Assembly: GCA_013420905.1 (NCBI GenBank)
Contig: JAAXNY010000007.1
Location: 1 to 64,000 of the forward strand
Direction of reading: 5' to 3'
DNA from: Collybia mongolica
Taxonomy: Eukaryota; Basidiomycota; Agaricomycetes; Agaricales; Clitocybaceae
Length of the DNA: 64,000 bases
How positions within the stretch are numbered: position 1 is the first letter of the stretch; the number at the start of each line of letters is the position of its first letter. The position numbers and the translations under genes are program-made. Positions 43,518-55,638 of this stretch are shown one piece after another. The notes under the pieces are model-generated. The model searched no databases. It had not been told where the DNA came from and saw only the letters and a program-made list of their open reading frames with translations.

Positions 43518-44470
43518 TCAAGATACACCTCCAAACCGAACCGTAGACGCATAATTCGAAACATACCCATGTAGTACTTCTGCGACTTCCCCCCACGCCC
43601 ATCGACAATTCTCATCACAGGGGAACCCCCACGTCTTGTCCGGCATGACCATCGTCATCGCGTGACGGACACACTGTGGTACTGCGAGTTCTGCGACAGT
43701 CTGTTGAAAATATGGGCAGATCACCCCTGCGGTTTTCCAGTGACCGTGAAGGTCGAGCTGCTGCCGAATATCATCGATAGTGACGAGGCCCATCCAGTTC
43801 GAATAATAAAGAAGCTGTAAAACGATGTAAAACGTTTCGTCAAGTGTGCTCATAGGACGACTTACTTACCCAACGAGCAATGAGGCTTGAAGATAGCCTT
43901 TCAAGAATCGTATCTAGCGGCTGATCGACGGTCAACAGCGCAGCCTCCTCCGCCAAGTCGTCGTACCCGTGCGCAAACGCGTAATTCAACACCTCAATAG
44001 GGTAGAATTTAACCTATACCCACATGAGCATGCCACAAATAGAAGAGCCACATCACACGAGGACTTACGCCATACGAGCCCGACACATATCCATCGCGAC
44101 AAACACCTTATACTTCTCCGCCGCATCCGCAAGCCGCGCGAGTTTATCAAACTCCATTTCCCCGATAGCGCTCTTGCGCATCCGTGGGTACACAAACCCG
44201 AATAGCACCTCAAGCGTATCCACCGTCTCTGGAAGCTCAAGGTCCACGTAATCGTCCGGGGAAGGACCCAGGATCAGATCAGCCGGGAATGCGCCCGTCG
44301 TGACGCTCAAGTTCACACTGTGCAGCCGAAAGGCAATACCATCCGCAGACCTGAAAACCACATCGGCATCGGGGGCATTGACTGCACCACCAGGTCTATG
44401 TCAGCGTCGTGGAAAGAACATTAACCTATAGTTGTCAACTCACATAAGTAGTGGAACGGGCCCCTTAGGG
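43518..44470 (-). CDS. BTB/POZ domain protein, 5' end unclear
   Basis: Exons on the minus strand are about 44470-44439 (RGPFHYL), 44386-44069, 44013-43870 and 43814-43518. The BTB core is clear: NAPDADVVFRSADGIAFRLH, VDLELPETVDTLEVLFGFVYP and LARLADAAEKYKVFVAMDMCRARM. The C-terminal part VLNYAFAHGYDDLAEEAALLT and LLYYSNWMGLV is usual for the mushroom family. Exons 3 and 4 join in phase. The junction from exon 2 (GC then GTAAGT at 44068) to exon 3 is off by one base, so a GC donor, an error or a frameshift is involved. No start codon is evident upstream, where short duplications lie (44480-44640). It may be a recent pseudogene. Confidence 0.6.
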
Positions 44471-45746
44471 CTAGTTTCTATTGGAACAGGATAATCTCAG
44501 TCAGCGTAGAACGGGACTGTTGTATATTATAGACTACCTATTGGAACAGGATAATCTATGGGTATGTGGTCAGTCAGTGTTTCGGGGGATCTGGTAAGTA
44601 ATGTACACACCTCAGTCAGCGTAGAACGGGACTGAGGTGGTACGACGAATATCTACAGGTATATAAGTCGGGCTAATGTCGGGCAAAATAGGTATGGTTA
44701 CTACGCTATATAGCATATTTAGTGAAATAGAAACGAAAGAGGTAAGCTAAGCGTTTGTCGTCCGTTTGGCGGGTACGCGTGATGCGACGCGGCAGGGCAC
44801 GACGGGATGCAGCGGTCCGCCTATTTCCAACAATTTCCACTTTTCATCAGAGTCAACTTTCATCACAGACCAGTAGAGAGGATGTGCGTTTCGATGCTGT
44901 TCCTAAAAGTGTGGTAATGGTCACGATGCGGAGATATCAGCCTCGTGGCTTCTCAATCCTGTGTACATCGCGTGACGAGGCGCAGACGCCGGTATGCCAT
45001 GTATGAGCGCCCTATCCGTGAGATCACGCTGGATATTTTTAGAATTTGAACGAGTGACCCCTTGCCAGTAAAGGTTTGAACCCCTACGTTGGAAAAGTGT
45101 TATAATGTACCAGGGTGAAGTCAGGGCAATAGGTTCGAAAGAGAGGGGTGTTAGTACCAGAATCTTGGCGAACTGGCCTTTCTTGAGAAGAAGAAAGAGG
45201 GATTGTACATGTATTTGGTCTTCTCAAAGGTAATGTCGTAGATGATAACGCCGCTCGCAGATCTAAAAGGGTACTGGTATGCAAGATTGTTTGTACTCGT
45301 GAGGATTCTTTCTCCAATTTCTTTCTGAGAGGGCATGTAACAAAAATATCGAGTCTTCGCTATGTAGTTTAAGGTGAAGTTTATTCCAGTTTGTGGGGTT
45401 TGTCGACTACCTGAACGGCAGCTACGTTAGCTAAACCACTGTTCCCATGTTCGATGGTGATGTGTAGCACTCTAACGGGCGCCTCTATCAATGTACGAGT
45501 TCGTGATGTGGTAACCGCGACGTCAGGAAGCTACGCGTTTACTACATATGTATCATCTGGCACGATATCGGGGGAGAGGGCCTTGTAAAAAGATAGGATA
45601 AAGGGCGCGCGGTAACCCAGAGTGCGGGATTCGAAAGCCTCATCGCTGGTAACAGCTCGAGTCGACGGAGAAGCATTTTCGAATTCGAAAAGCCTAGAAG
45701 TTAGTAAGACTGAGATCAGACACACGAGGGACAAAGAAGTTACGAG
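44471..45746. other. Intergenic with short duplications
   Basis: ATTGGAACAGGATAATCT occurs at about 44479 and 44540, and TCAGTCAGCGTAGAACGGGA at about 44500 and 44611. These are small direct repeats next to the broken-looking 5' end of the BTB gene. No other gene is recognised. Confidence 0.6.
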
Positions 45747-46993
45747 CTAGAGAAAATCGCGCCATTCAAACTGCTCGCATACCGTGGTATGGAGTAGGCC
45801 GGTTTCTGCAAGCAGCGGGACCTTCTGTGAGATGATTGAATGGAATTCGTCTGCCTTCTGCACAGGTGAGTCGCATCTCTCATGGACAAGGTGGATAGCG
45901 ATCTTCACAAGCCTGGGGAACTGCCGTTTATCTGCGAGGTCTGTCCAAATATTACCAAGCCCCACGAACCCGAGAGTATGGACGACAGTTGGTTTATTGA
46001 TAACAACTAAATCATCCCTACCTTGTTTGATGGCGAGGGACAGCTCCTCTAAAGACTGGGCGATCGTTCCGCAGAGGATCTTGCTGATAGAATCCCACGT
46101 GGAACACGAACAAGAATCTTCTTCATCACCACTGGATAGAACAAAACACAGGCGGCGAAGATTCCGGAGGACCCCAAGGTCCACCCCTAAATAACCTTTA
46201 AAAAACAGAACAGAGTACAGTGTCAATGCGGATTAGGAAAGGCAGGTGAATTGAACGAACTTCGGCCATGTACGTAGTTGACCCAAACAATGGTTTTGAT
46301 TGAATCTGCACCGGCCTGAAAGATCGGCTGGATAGCGCTCTCTGGTGCTGAAATGACGACTTGAAGGAGGTTTGGAGCATCAAGGATCAGAGGAGCGTTC
46401 AGCGCGAGGTTCCAGCTCCAGACACGATGCAAATATATTGATAGCAGCTGCGGTAACGGACACAATGTTGCTTCAGTATCCTCGCTTATGGCGATGGGGG
46501 TGTTCTTTGCAGTTAACGATTTGAGGCCTTGAGCAATATGTAGATGAGATGCAGGGAATCCGCGAATTGATAGGATCTCAAGGGTGTCAAGTAGTGGGAG
46601 TTGAAGGACACTCGACAAGAGGATTAACACTCCTGGAGATGGAATGTGCACAGAATGGATGCAGGCGTCCATTCCGAGCACCAGACGGCGGGTCTGCGAG
46701 AGCGCTGGTAGGATGGAGACGACCTCACGGAGAGTATCCTCGTCAAGTGATGGTATTTCCAGGGAGCGAATGTACCCTGATAGCCCAGTATTCCGTTCGA
46801 AGGCTCGATTCAGTGAAACGACAACGTCTGGCTGATCGAGAGTGGTGGTGGCGAAGAGATATTTGCGCGTAGGTTCGTAGAACGCGCTTGATGTGAGTGA
46901 ACAGACTTTCAAGGCTGCCGTGTCTGTGTGTATGTAGCTGACGATCTCGTTGATCACATCCTGGGGTGCTGAGAGTGAAAAAGCTTGAGCCAT
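45747..46993 (-). CDS. F-box/LRR-like protein, family 2
   Basis: Two exons (46993-46261 and 46195-45747; GTTCGT donor, TTAAAG acceptor) join in phase to 393 residues. The F-box-like start is SAPQDVINEIVSYIHTDTAA ... CSLTSSAFYEPTRKYLFATTTL. The middle (LPLLDTLEILSIRGFPASHL) and the second exon (VLRNLRRLCFVLS ... GLLHTTVCEQFEW) match the gene at 42144-43331 along its length. An alternative acceptor 9 nt downstream also keeps the frame. The frame is intact. It is probably an SCF adaptor. Confidence 0.78.
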
Positions 46994-48591
46994 GGGTTAG
47001 GGAAAGGATGGTGGAGAAATCACTCCGTGGTATTTACGTAAGTACTTGATCAATTCTTGCACGTGTGTAGCACACGTGCTCAGTTGAAAATTTGCTGGAC
47101 CACCAGCATGTACTACTGATTTTCTCTTTCCCCATGCATATCTTGTCCAGAATTCGATTAATTTTGACTCAACTTTAACCTCAAGTCTTGGAAAAAATCT
47201 TACCGCCTGTCTCAAGACGCAGCCAAAAACTACCGAACACTCCTCCTTTAAAGGGCTTAGCTTTGTTTCGTCGTATTCGCCAATCGGAAATCCCGCTCTC
47301 AAGACCCAATAATGTGGATTTCGTCGCGCCAATGTTCAGTGGAATCCCGAGTCACAATTTCGCCACCCATGGATGGCCTCCTACTTGGAGTACTAACAAA
47401 GCAGTTATCGAAGGCCTGTTCGTTAGCCGGCCAGTATGGTTGCTCCTCACACGATCGAGAAACCACCAAAGGGTATCGGCGTTTCCCCAAGTTGTACCAA
47501 TAGGGTCTCTGCTCCACCTCGACTGAGTATGCTAATTTACGGTTGGTACCGCATGTCGAGGCAGTGGCTCTTTTGATGTTGCGGTGTCCGAGTTTCCGGC
47601 CTTCGTGACGAAGGGAGAAATAGTCTGACCACCAAGCCATGCTGCCATGGCCCGGATCAATCACGGCTCATGCACCTTCTTTTCATTCTTAATACTCCCA
47701 TTCCCACCTACTTCAACATCCTAATGACCCTCATGACCTCCAATTCTGGGCAGTGATGTGAACACACACGCCGCGTCCTTCATGATCCTTGCGTTCCACT
47801 ACCCCGTCTCCATACCTGCCTTTCTCAACGACTACTAGGAGGGGCGTGAAATCCTCGTACCCGATGCACTTCAACCTGAAATACCGGCGTGAGCGATTGT
47901 CCAGGGCGTCTTGTGGAACCCGAAAATCTGTGCCATCAGCAGGCTTTTAATGTATCGTCCCAGTTTTTGCACGCTATCGCTCAATGTTCCGTGCCGAGAT
48001 ATTCTAAGCGTCAAGTTTGCGCCCCGCCTGTGCTTGAATTGTCATTATTGGGATCAACCTTCCTACCGTTGTAAGTTTTCGTTGGTGAACGACTACATTC
48101 ACTGATGAGACTAATTACTTTAACCAGGGGCTCAAGCGAAGTTAAAGGGAAGCATACGCTATGTCGATGCCTTCGCATATCAAAGGCACTTGAACAGGTA
48201 TCACACAAATATACACCCGTGTCCGAGAGTACGCTACCCCAGTATCAGCAGTCCGGCCACCAAACCTCAATCGACACCTGAAAAACCAATCCATACCTCA
48301 CGAACAATCATGGTTATAGGTCAGGAAAATATCTCCATTTAACACTCGTACCAACCCAGGACCCAATCAACGATAATCATCCCCGATCCATGAAGCGACG
48401 AGATAATTGACGCATGATTATGCCCTGCGAACGTAACTCTTCTATCCGCCTCTTCGAACACATATCTTTCGAGTCAGTGAATTGGATACTTATCCGGGTG
48501 ACGGAGGACATCCGGCGTGATTCCTGTGGGAAAAACACGTCCGGGATTTCATCCCCTTTGTCACGTTTGTTCGCGATGAATTGCGGAACTT
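46994..48591. other. Intergenic, nothing recognised
   Basis: A 111-codon minus frame (46997-47332) and overlapping plus frames have no domain. They are not kept as genes. Confidence 0.5.
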
Positions 48592-49852
48592 CTAGCTCTG
48601 GGAGTAGTTCGCCCGTGCCAATCTTCGCAAGTATCGTACATTCAATAGGGTGGCCCGTTGCGGCAAATGCTTTATAACTGGGAGGGCACTCATAGCGGAG
48701 TCACCTTCGACGTGAGTATGAAACTTGTTCCCCTTTATTTCGCAATAGCGCAGGGTTTCCGCCCTTTCTGCGAAGAAAGCCGCGAGTTTCTCGGCCTCCC
48801 CCCATTCTCCAGGTGTGGGACTGATTGCCAAAGAAACAAGGCTGGGCGCGTTGCACAGTATAGTCCCTGGAGGAACTGCCTTATAAAAAAGTCGTATTCG
48901 CAGTTCTTTGAGGTGGGGTAGATGAAGCATTGGAACGTCAACGGGATTAAGCTGACAACTTGAACCTTCGCTGCCGTCTATTTTGCAACGTTCCAATGCC
49001 GCGCGGAGCGATAACACTTCATGAATGTCATGGAAACAGGGTGTGTCTATTAGCGTGATGGACGTTAATTGTGCCCAAGTATATTGGGAAGGCACATTAA
49101 GAGGGCTTTGTTTACTCTTTCGTCACTATTATGACTCGCCCCTATAACTATGAGGTTTCGAAGGGATGGTGCGTACAAAGATCAGTCAGGATCGGCTAGA
49201 GTGAGGGAAAAGTACAGGGATAACATAGTGAGGACGTCAAATGGAAAGAAATTCCATCTGGTGGACATGACTCGCGGGAACAATAGAGTCTTAAATCTGT
49301 GGGCATGTGGAGGGATCAATTTCTCCAAAAGAAGGTTTGCAAGTGATGGTTGAATTTGACAGGTTCGCAACGCAACTGGCAACATCGTGAAACCGATCTG
49401 GCTGCTAGTTCACCAGAGAAACCACTCAGCTATGAGCTTCAGGGCAGACCTTCGCAGCTTTCGTTCCAGGTGTAGATACCATAACTCACGGACACCCCAA
49501 ATGTAATGTTCCCCCAGGAAGAATAGATATGTGTTATCTGGACTCGTACATCGCTTGTTCCGATCGGACTGAGGATATTACACCCGCCTTGTACGTAGTG
49601 TAGGATAACCCCCTGGATTAGTTCCCTTGGTATCTTACTGGAGGGAGCTACTATACTAGGAGGTTTGTTGATACACCTCATGACGCGCGATCGTTTTGGA
49701 AGGGGATTGACCAGATTGATTAACCTGTAAGGCTCAGTTCCCGCGATTTGCCGTTGAGCGTAAAAGTAATCCTTCTCTGTATTGTTGGCTAGCCATGGAG
49801 AAGGCTCGATCTCAACAGGATAATCAGATCGTTGTTCAAGTCGGTAATCCAT
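48592..49852 (-). pseudogene. F-box-like gene with frameshifts
   Basis: Homologous along most of its length to the intact gene at 37090-38631. The N-terminal part (from 49852) has PSPWLANNTEKDYFYAQRQ, MRCINKPPSIVAPSSKIP and ITHIYSSW. Near 49495 the frame is lost, and the matching LWYLHLERKLRR ... LKLIAEWF continues one frame over to a stop. The C-terminal half (49095-48592) keeps TWAQLTSITLIDTPCFHDIHEV and LHLPHLKELRIRLF. At least two breaks separate the parts. It is dead or mis-sequenced; most likely dead, given its many decayed relatives here. Confidence 0.7.
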
Positions 49853-50844
49853 CTAGCCACGTTGGAGGTTTAGTGTTTGCTTAAGCTGGGATCCTGCGTA
49901 CGTACCGTATGTAGTCTAGGCTTTCAATGACTGAAGCTTCAGAGAAAAGACGATATGCAGTTATTTAAAGATCAAAGTCGATTGAGCTGCTTTTAAACGT
50001 TGGGAGCTGATCAGTTTTAATGGGAGTTTTTTTTTAACCGCGCACGGCTATACCTTCACGTGTTCATACCAGTTGTGGATGTCGCTCACCTCTGATCAAA
50101 GACCCAGTTCACTCAAGTTCAAAACTAATGACAAGCACCGGACTAAACGGCCTACAAGTTACCGCCCGAACTACAAGCAAGCACACCAATCCCTGCAAGC
50201 ATCAAAATTTCTCAAAGCAAGGATTCTGTCGCAGGTCAAAGGCGGTACTACCGAGAGATGGCCCTACAATAAGAGACGTTTAAATGGTTCTAATGAGTAC
50301 AGATTAGCTCTGCAACCAACAATAGATGCCATTCCGAAGTTTAGCTAAATGATGAGGCGATAGTATTGTCATAGATAAACAACATGTGGTAAGAATACAG
50401 CAATGTAATTTGAGCAAGTGACTGACGCACAGGAGCAGCGCGACACAGTTCGCAGATATGTGAATTAACACCAAAGGATCAGATGAGGTATGGGAGCCGT
50501 AACGTGAATCTGCAACTTGTCATGCTGGTTCTCAGTAGCACTCGTAAAGCATAGTTCATTCTGGGGCCATTAGCGAGACAATATAGCGTAATTAGGGTGT
50601 CAGGGGAGCTCGTCCGTAAGACCTTGCCATTGCGCGCGTGCCTCACAGCTTCAAGGCGCACAATAAAATCACCTGCTCCGAGATGGCCCTTAAAGTTTGA
50701 GGAGCTTGAAACTTATTCGAAGCAAGGGATATATTTTTTAAAACAAGAAAAGTGATATGTTTTTTTCATTCGAATGTACTCGAGATACAATTCGAGGTTT
50801 ATATGTATATGTAGATAGAAGGTAGATAAAATAGTAATGAGTTA
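49853..50844. other. Intergenic, nothing recognised
   Basis: No frame above 91 codons and no domain. AT-rich toward 50700-50870. Confidence 0.5.
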
Positions 50845-52270
50845 TTAAAGATAATGACGAGGATAGATTAGCATTTTCTTCTGTCCGGCATAACCCAGCG
50901 CTAAGTTATACCAGGCCGAAGAAAATGTCAAACCATCGTCGAAAGGAATTATGAGGAGATTAAAGCGAGATAATGTAAGGGTATAAGGCATGGTGTATAG
51001 TAGCTGAGTCGAGGGAGGAGCGGGTGGAGGGAAGTATGGGAGGGCGGGAGATAATGAAAGTTCGTTGGGCCTGACCGAAATTCCGCGATGGCACCAGCGG
51101 GAAACGAACATTGTGCGTGGGGAAGAACGGGAGTGGGAAAGAGGGGGATGCGACTTGAGTTGAATGACTTTGCTAAAGACGTCTAACTTTTGCCAATGAT
51201 GGAGGATCGGGTGGAAGATGTATAAGAGAGCAGTGACTTGGATTCGGCAGTGTGGCTAGGTCCTGTGAATATCGTACACGATAACAGGGGAGGTGAAGGT
51301 AGTGGCGTCGCCAACGAGGTAACGAACAGCTCTCGAGTTGGCGACGTGAGGGAAGAAGCGGCTCGAGTTCGGTGTATCGCTAGAACCCCCGAATGCAGGC
51401 CGTAGGGATGGGATGGGACGGGAATTGGATGAACAACGAGGGGAAAATGGTTCGCAGAGAAGATCAGTGAAGACCTCCTGAGCTCGCAAAACATAGGTGG
51501 AGTGGCCAGCGTTCGCCTACGACCGCCAAACACTGTCCACAGAAAGTAGGAAGGGTGGGTATATTGGCGACGCCAAGGGGAATGGTAACCAACCCTTGAG
51601 TTGGCGACGCATGATAAAAGTGGCTTGGATCAGGCAGTGTGGCTAGAGCTGCTGAACGCTTGAAACGTCAAGCCATCGTTAAACGAGATGCACAAGGAGA
51701 TTAAAGAGAAGATAAAGTAGAGGGTATATGCGGGGGGTATACGGTGGTCGAACCCAGACAATGGCGAATAGAGGAATGACAAGGGGAGCGAGATGGATGG
51801 GAGCTCGTTGGGCCTATCTGGGTGTCTACGGTGGCGCTGCGGGAAAGACGAGCGATGGGTGGGGATGAACGTTGGTGGAAGAAGTGGCTCGAGTTGGACG
51901 GAGTGGCTAGGTCCGCCCGACGCTTGCCACGGGAGGTGGGTGGGGCATGAGGGAGAGAAGGTTCGCATTTGAACGGTTTGGCTAGGACCGTCGGATGCTG
52001 AGCACGAGAAATCGATAAGAGAAGTTCACCCGTGCCAAAGTAGATCAACAAAGAACTCCTTGATGGGTGGGTGCATAACGAGACTTGTCGGAGTAGGTTT
52101 GGGGGGAATCGGGATGTGTGTGACAATGAGAACGAATTGATGGAGGGTAATGAGAGGCGCTGCAGGTTTGACGGCAGGCGCTCCAAGGGCCCAAGTATGC
52201 TCGAATGCGTCCAGACAAGCAGAGATTGCTTTGAAACAGCGATCAGTTGAATAGTCGTGTAACGTTGAAA
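50845..52270 (-). repeat. Diverged tandem duplications of an unrecognised sequence
   Basis: Modules recur at intervals: (C)AAACCATCGTCGAAAGG at 50929 against CAAGCCATCGTTAAACG at 51670; (T)TCGTTGGGCCT at 51061 and 51806; GTTGGCGACG at 51338 and 51600; and GGCAGTGTGGCTAG at 51247 and 51637. On the minus strand a motif of the form EfFvDLl recurs near 51470, 52040 and 52650. An intact gene is not evident. It reads as two or three decayed copies of one gene. Confidence 0.5.
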
Positions 52271-52324
52271 GGCGGGAGCATACAGTGACCGTTGAAACGT
52301 TAACGCGCCGTACAGCACCGGATT

Positions 52325-53152
52325 GCTCTTCAGTGTCCTGCGGGCTTGAGCTGAGACACCGCACACTCTGTGTTCTGGAAAATCGCCTAGTCAGAACAAA
52401 AAAAATGAAACCCAAAGTGAACCGTCATACCATGCAATTGAGAAAAAAATGCTCTTCAGTGTATCGCGGGCTTGAGCTGAGACACCGCACACTCTGTGTT
52501 CTGAAAAATCGCCCAGTCAGAACCGTGAGACCATAAGAGTTATAACGACCAGCTTACCTTGGGGTATGTAACGAAACTGCTCTTCAGTGTACCGCGGGCT
52601 TGAGCTGAGTCACCGCACACTCTGTGTTCTAGTAGGTCCGCCACCTAGGAAGATCAATAAAGGACTCCTGGTCGGCGGGCGAGGAAGGATGCGGCTTGAA
52701 TTCGACGGCTTGGCTAGGACCGTCGAACGTTGGCCGTCGGGAGAGAGAAGGGGTGTGGCCTTCCAGGATTGATGGGATGGGGGAGGGAGGTAAGGGACCG
52801 TACATGGGGCAGAAGTGTTCCAGGTAATCCGCCGTGCTTCATTGCGTCAGAAGATGCGGCGATTGACTGGCGGTATAATAACCGATTAGAGCATGCTGAT
52901 TTTGGAAGAGGCAAGGACTTGCGTTGAACCATCAGACTACCGACCATCTATATGTACCAACCCCTCATAGATCAAAGTGCTCTTCAGTGTCACGCGGGCT
53001 TGAGCTGAGTCACCGCACACTCTGTGTTCTGATAAATTCCCCGAGTAAGCACAGCGAGCTAATACAAAATGGCCAAGAATTGTCTTACCGTGGATATGGA
53101 TAGGAAAAGCTCTTCAGTGTACCGCGGGCTTGAGCTGAGACACCGCACACTA
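52325..53152 (-). repeat. Five copies of a ~52-bp exon-like module
   Basis: The module (plus strand GCTCTTCAGTGT.CCGCGGGC ... CACCGCACACTCTGTGTTCT) lies at about 52325, 52451, 52579, 52979 and 53109. On the minus strand each copy is preceded by an acceptor-like TTTTCAG or TCTAG and followed, ~20 bp beyond the conserved part, by a donor-like GTATGA, GTAAGC, GTACAT or GTAAGA. That would make a series of ~61-71 nt exons with variable 3' ends and unrelated introns. A GTGT/ACAC plus GCGG/CCGC stem is also conserved, so a structured RNA is possible. No domain is recognised. Confidence 0.5.
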
Positions 53153-55638
53153 TATCTGGAAATGCCAGAAAGTCAGTAAAAATCGCTTTCACAAACAGCG
53201 AGAAATCAACCTTACCATAGGCATAGGCTTCACAACAGTACATCAGTTACATCCAGGAGGAGAGCAGCACAAGGGCCGCCCTCCTCTAGAATGGACCAGG
53301 ATCTCAAACGTCTAGTGTGATTCGATAAGAAAAAAGGAATGTAGGGCGTAAACTGACGAAACTCAGCGCATTTACCTCTCTTTTTATAGCTTTCCAGAGG
53401 CATTTTCGATCGTTTATGTTTGGGAGGGTTTTGACCACAAACATCGCCACACGCGACCGCGTCTCTTTTAATGTGACGGCGTGTGACATGTGTGACGGGT
53501 CGCGTCACTTCCCGACACTCATGCAACCCCATCAAGAATTGATGCGTATTGGGCAGGGCTGCGGTTTTGCCGGGGGCCAACGCGGTAGTGCTCGTGGATC
53601 GCTTCGGGGGCATTTAGGGAGGTGGGGGTAACTACTGGTGGGCATGCTGTGTTAGGCGGGCGGGGAGTTGGATGGGAGAACCATGGTCCATCCTCGCCTG
53701 CCTCGTCTGTGAGTGGCAAAGCATCGTGCAGCTCTCCTGATTGAATACAGCGTTTGCCGCGCGGGATAACTCTCCTCACGTACTTCGTCCCGTGGGGCAT
53801 GGCTCGTGGACTATAATAATATACCGCTGCTCGCCTGCAAGATCGGAACGACGCTGGGCGGGTTCGGGGAAACCTTGAAGGCAGCTGTTATAAGAAGTTT
53901 ATGATCAGACAAACGGGCCACATAAGTGACGAGGACCCCGTCGGGTTCGGCGACTTGGATCTCGGTGTTCGAACGATCATGTCGTATAGGGTATAGTATA
54001 CCGGGATTTCTTGTACCATGATTATATGCGTATAATAGACAAGGATATTGGGAACGGGATGTGTGTTACCTCTTACTTCAAAGCAAGCCCTCGGATAACC
54101 GTCCAATTATATGAGGAGTTTCAGGAGCAGGGTTCTCTTCGCCACATTGAGCAGGAACAGGGAGTAGGTTTCGTCGGATGTAAATTTAAAACCCGCGGTG
54201 TTGTGCTGAAACTCAACGGCCAGTTCTGAATAAAAAAAGAGATAGATGAATGAGTGTGAATACCATGAAAACAAAGGTGAACCGCCGTCCGAAAGCGGCG
54301 TGGACACCACCCCGGCTACCAAATGGGAAAAAAAATGCGCGAAAGGGAAGGATGCCGCTATTCTCACTCTATCAAAAACGTGAATACCTGATGCGTCGTG
54401 AGACGAACATTCAGAATAAAAATACGCAAATTGATATTCCGGCCATAGGTAGGTTCGATTTTTATAATCTCACTTGTGGTGCTGAGGATACAAACTCGAA
54501 AATCATCCGCTGCAGACTGGAGAGTCGCATCCCTTATCGGTTGAATGGATCATAAGCTGCTCAACCTGTGGATAATTCCTAACTCTCTTCGAGATAGGTC
54601 CTCATATCGCCCAGTCAGGCCATCTTTTCTATTTTGTTTTTGTTCGATGACGAGAAAAAACTCCCCTAAACGGTGAGCGAATACATTATTACATAGTATC
54701 CTGCTGATAGCGTTCCTTATGGTATGCGCACAAGGGTCATTTTCCATCACTCCCCGTAGAATGAAACACAGTAGGATGAAAAATACCGCCATTGCGGGCT
54801 GACGGGAGACGGCTTTGAGAAGGCGAAACTGAGTGGACTTTCACCATGTGCGTAGCTACCCCAGTACGGAGGCGGGGTCAGCGTTTCTTTGGCAGCGTTA
54901 TTATTGTCAAAAGAAATGGAGTCCTTGGTCTACCTGGTACTTCTTTGCAGTTTCGCATCATGTTCTAGGACGATCGAGGATGTGCATTTACTTTCCTCAA
55001 CGACAAGCACCACCAGAATATATCTATGTAGAACGGTGTTTGTAGGTGGGACGGACATATCCATACATGACCACCCCCGTAGGCGCACGAATCATTGACA
55101 TTACGCTAGCCGGTCTCCGAGCATTCTCGGAGGCTCGGACACCGGAGAAACGATAGTCGGGGCGGATGTATGGAAATATCGTGATCGTGATCAGGAGGAA
55201 TCAGGTGCCAGAAAGGCGCCATATTGTGATGTATATTTCATCTTTGGGGACGGACTTGAGCTTGGCCATGGGGGAAGATAAGCCAACAACGCTTTTTTTT
55301 TTACACGGGTCCGGGTTCTTCTTGTGTCTGAGTGGGGGTATTGTCGTGTGTGTGTCTGCACGCGAACCTGTGGGTGGTGATTATACCAAAATACGGAACG
55401 AAACCATTGTAGGCGGAGCATCCTGTAAAACATACACGACTTCCGCCCAATTTGATGAAGCGATGCAGCTGGGCGGTGTGGCGGGGATGGGGTTCGCAAT
55501 AATCACGTGCGAGATTCAGTGACATGTGTTTTCCCAATACTCCGGGTAAGATCACCGGATTCCCGGGGAGTTCAAAAGCAGGATTTGGTCCTGACCACCA
55601 CAATCTCTCTCCACCACATCCCATCCATCCTCCACACA
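53153..55638. other. Intergenic, weak open frames only
   Basis: Frames of 100-130 codons (53230-53613 minus, 54250-54555 plus, 55166-55522 plus) show no domain and no supporting splice pattern. ATGAAAACAAAGGTGAACCG at 54264 resembles ATGAAACCCAAAGTGAACCG at 52406, another piece of the local duplications. The thiolase promoter lies at the right edge. Confidence 0.5.

Noticed and set aside
52325..53152. Box C/D or H/ACA snoRNA cluster
   Set aside because: No paired C (RTGATGA) and D (CTGA) boxes at terminal stems and no two-hairpin H/ACA layout; the conserved part is shared rather than the guides being variable.
54250..54555. 101-codon basic frame
   Set aside because: No domain or splice context; part of it resembles non-coding sequence at 52406, so it is treated as duplicated intergenic DNA.
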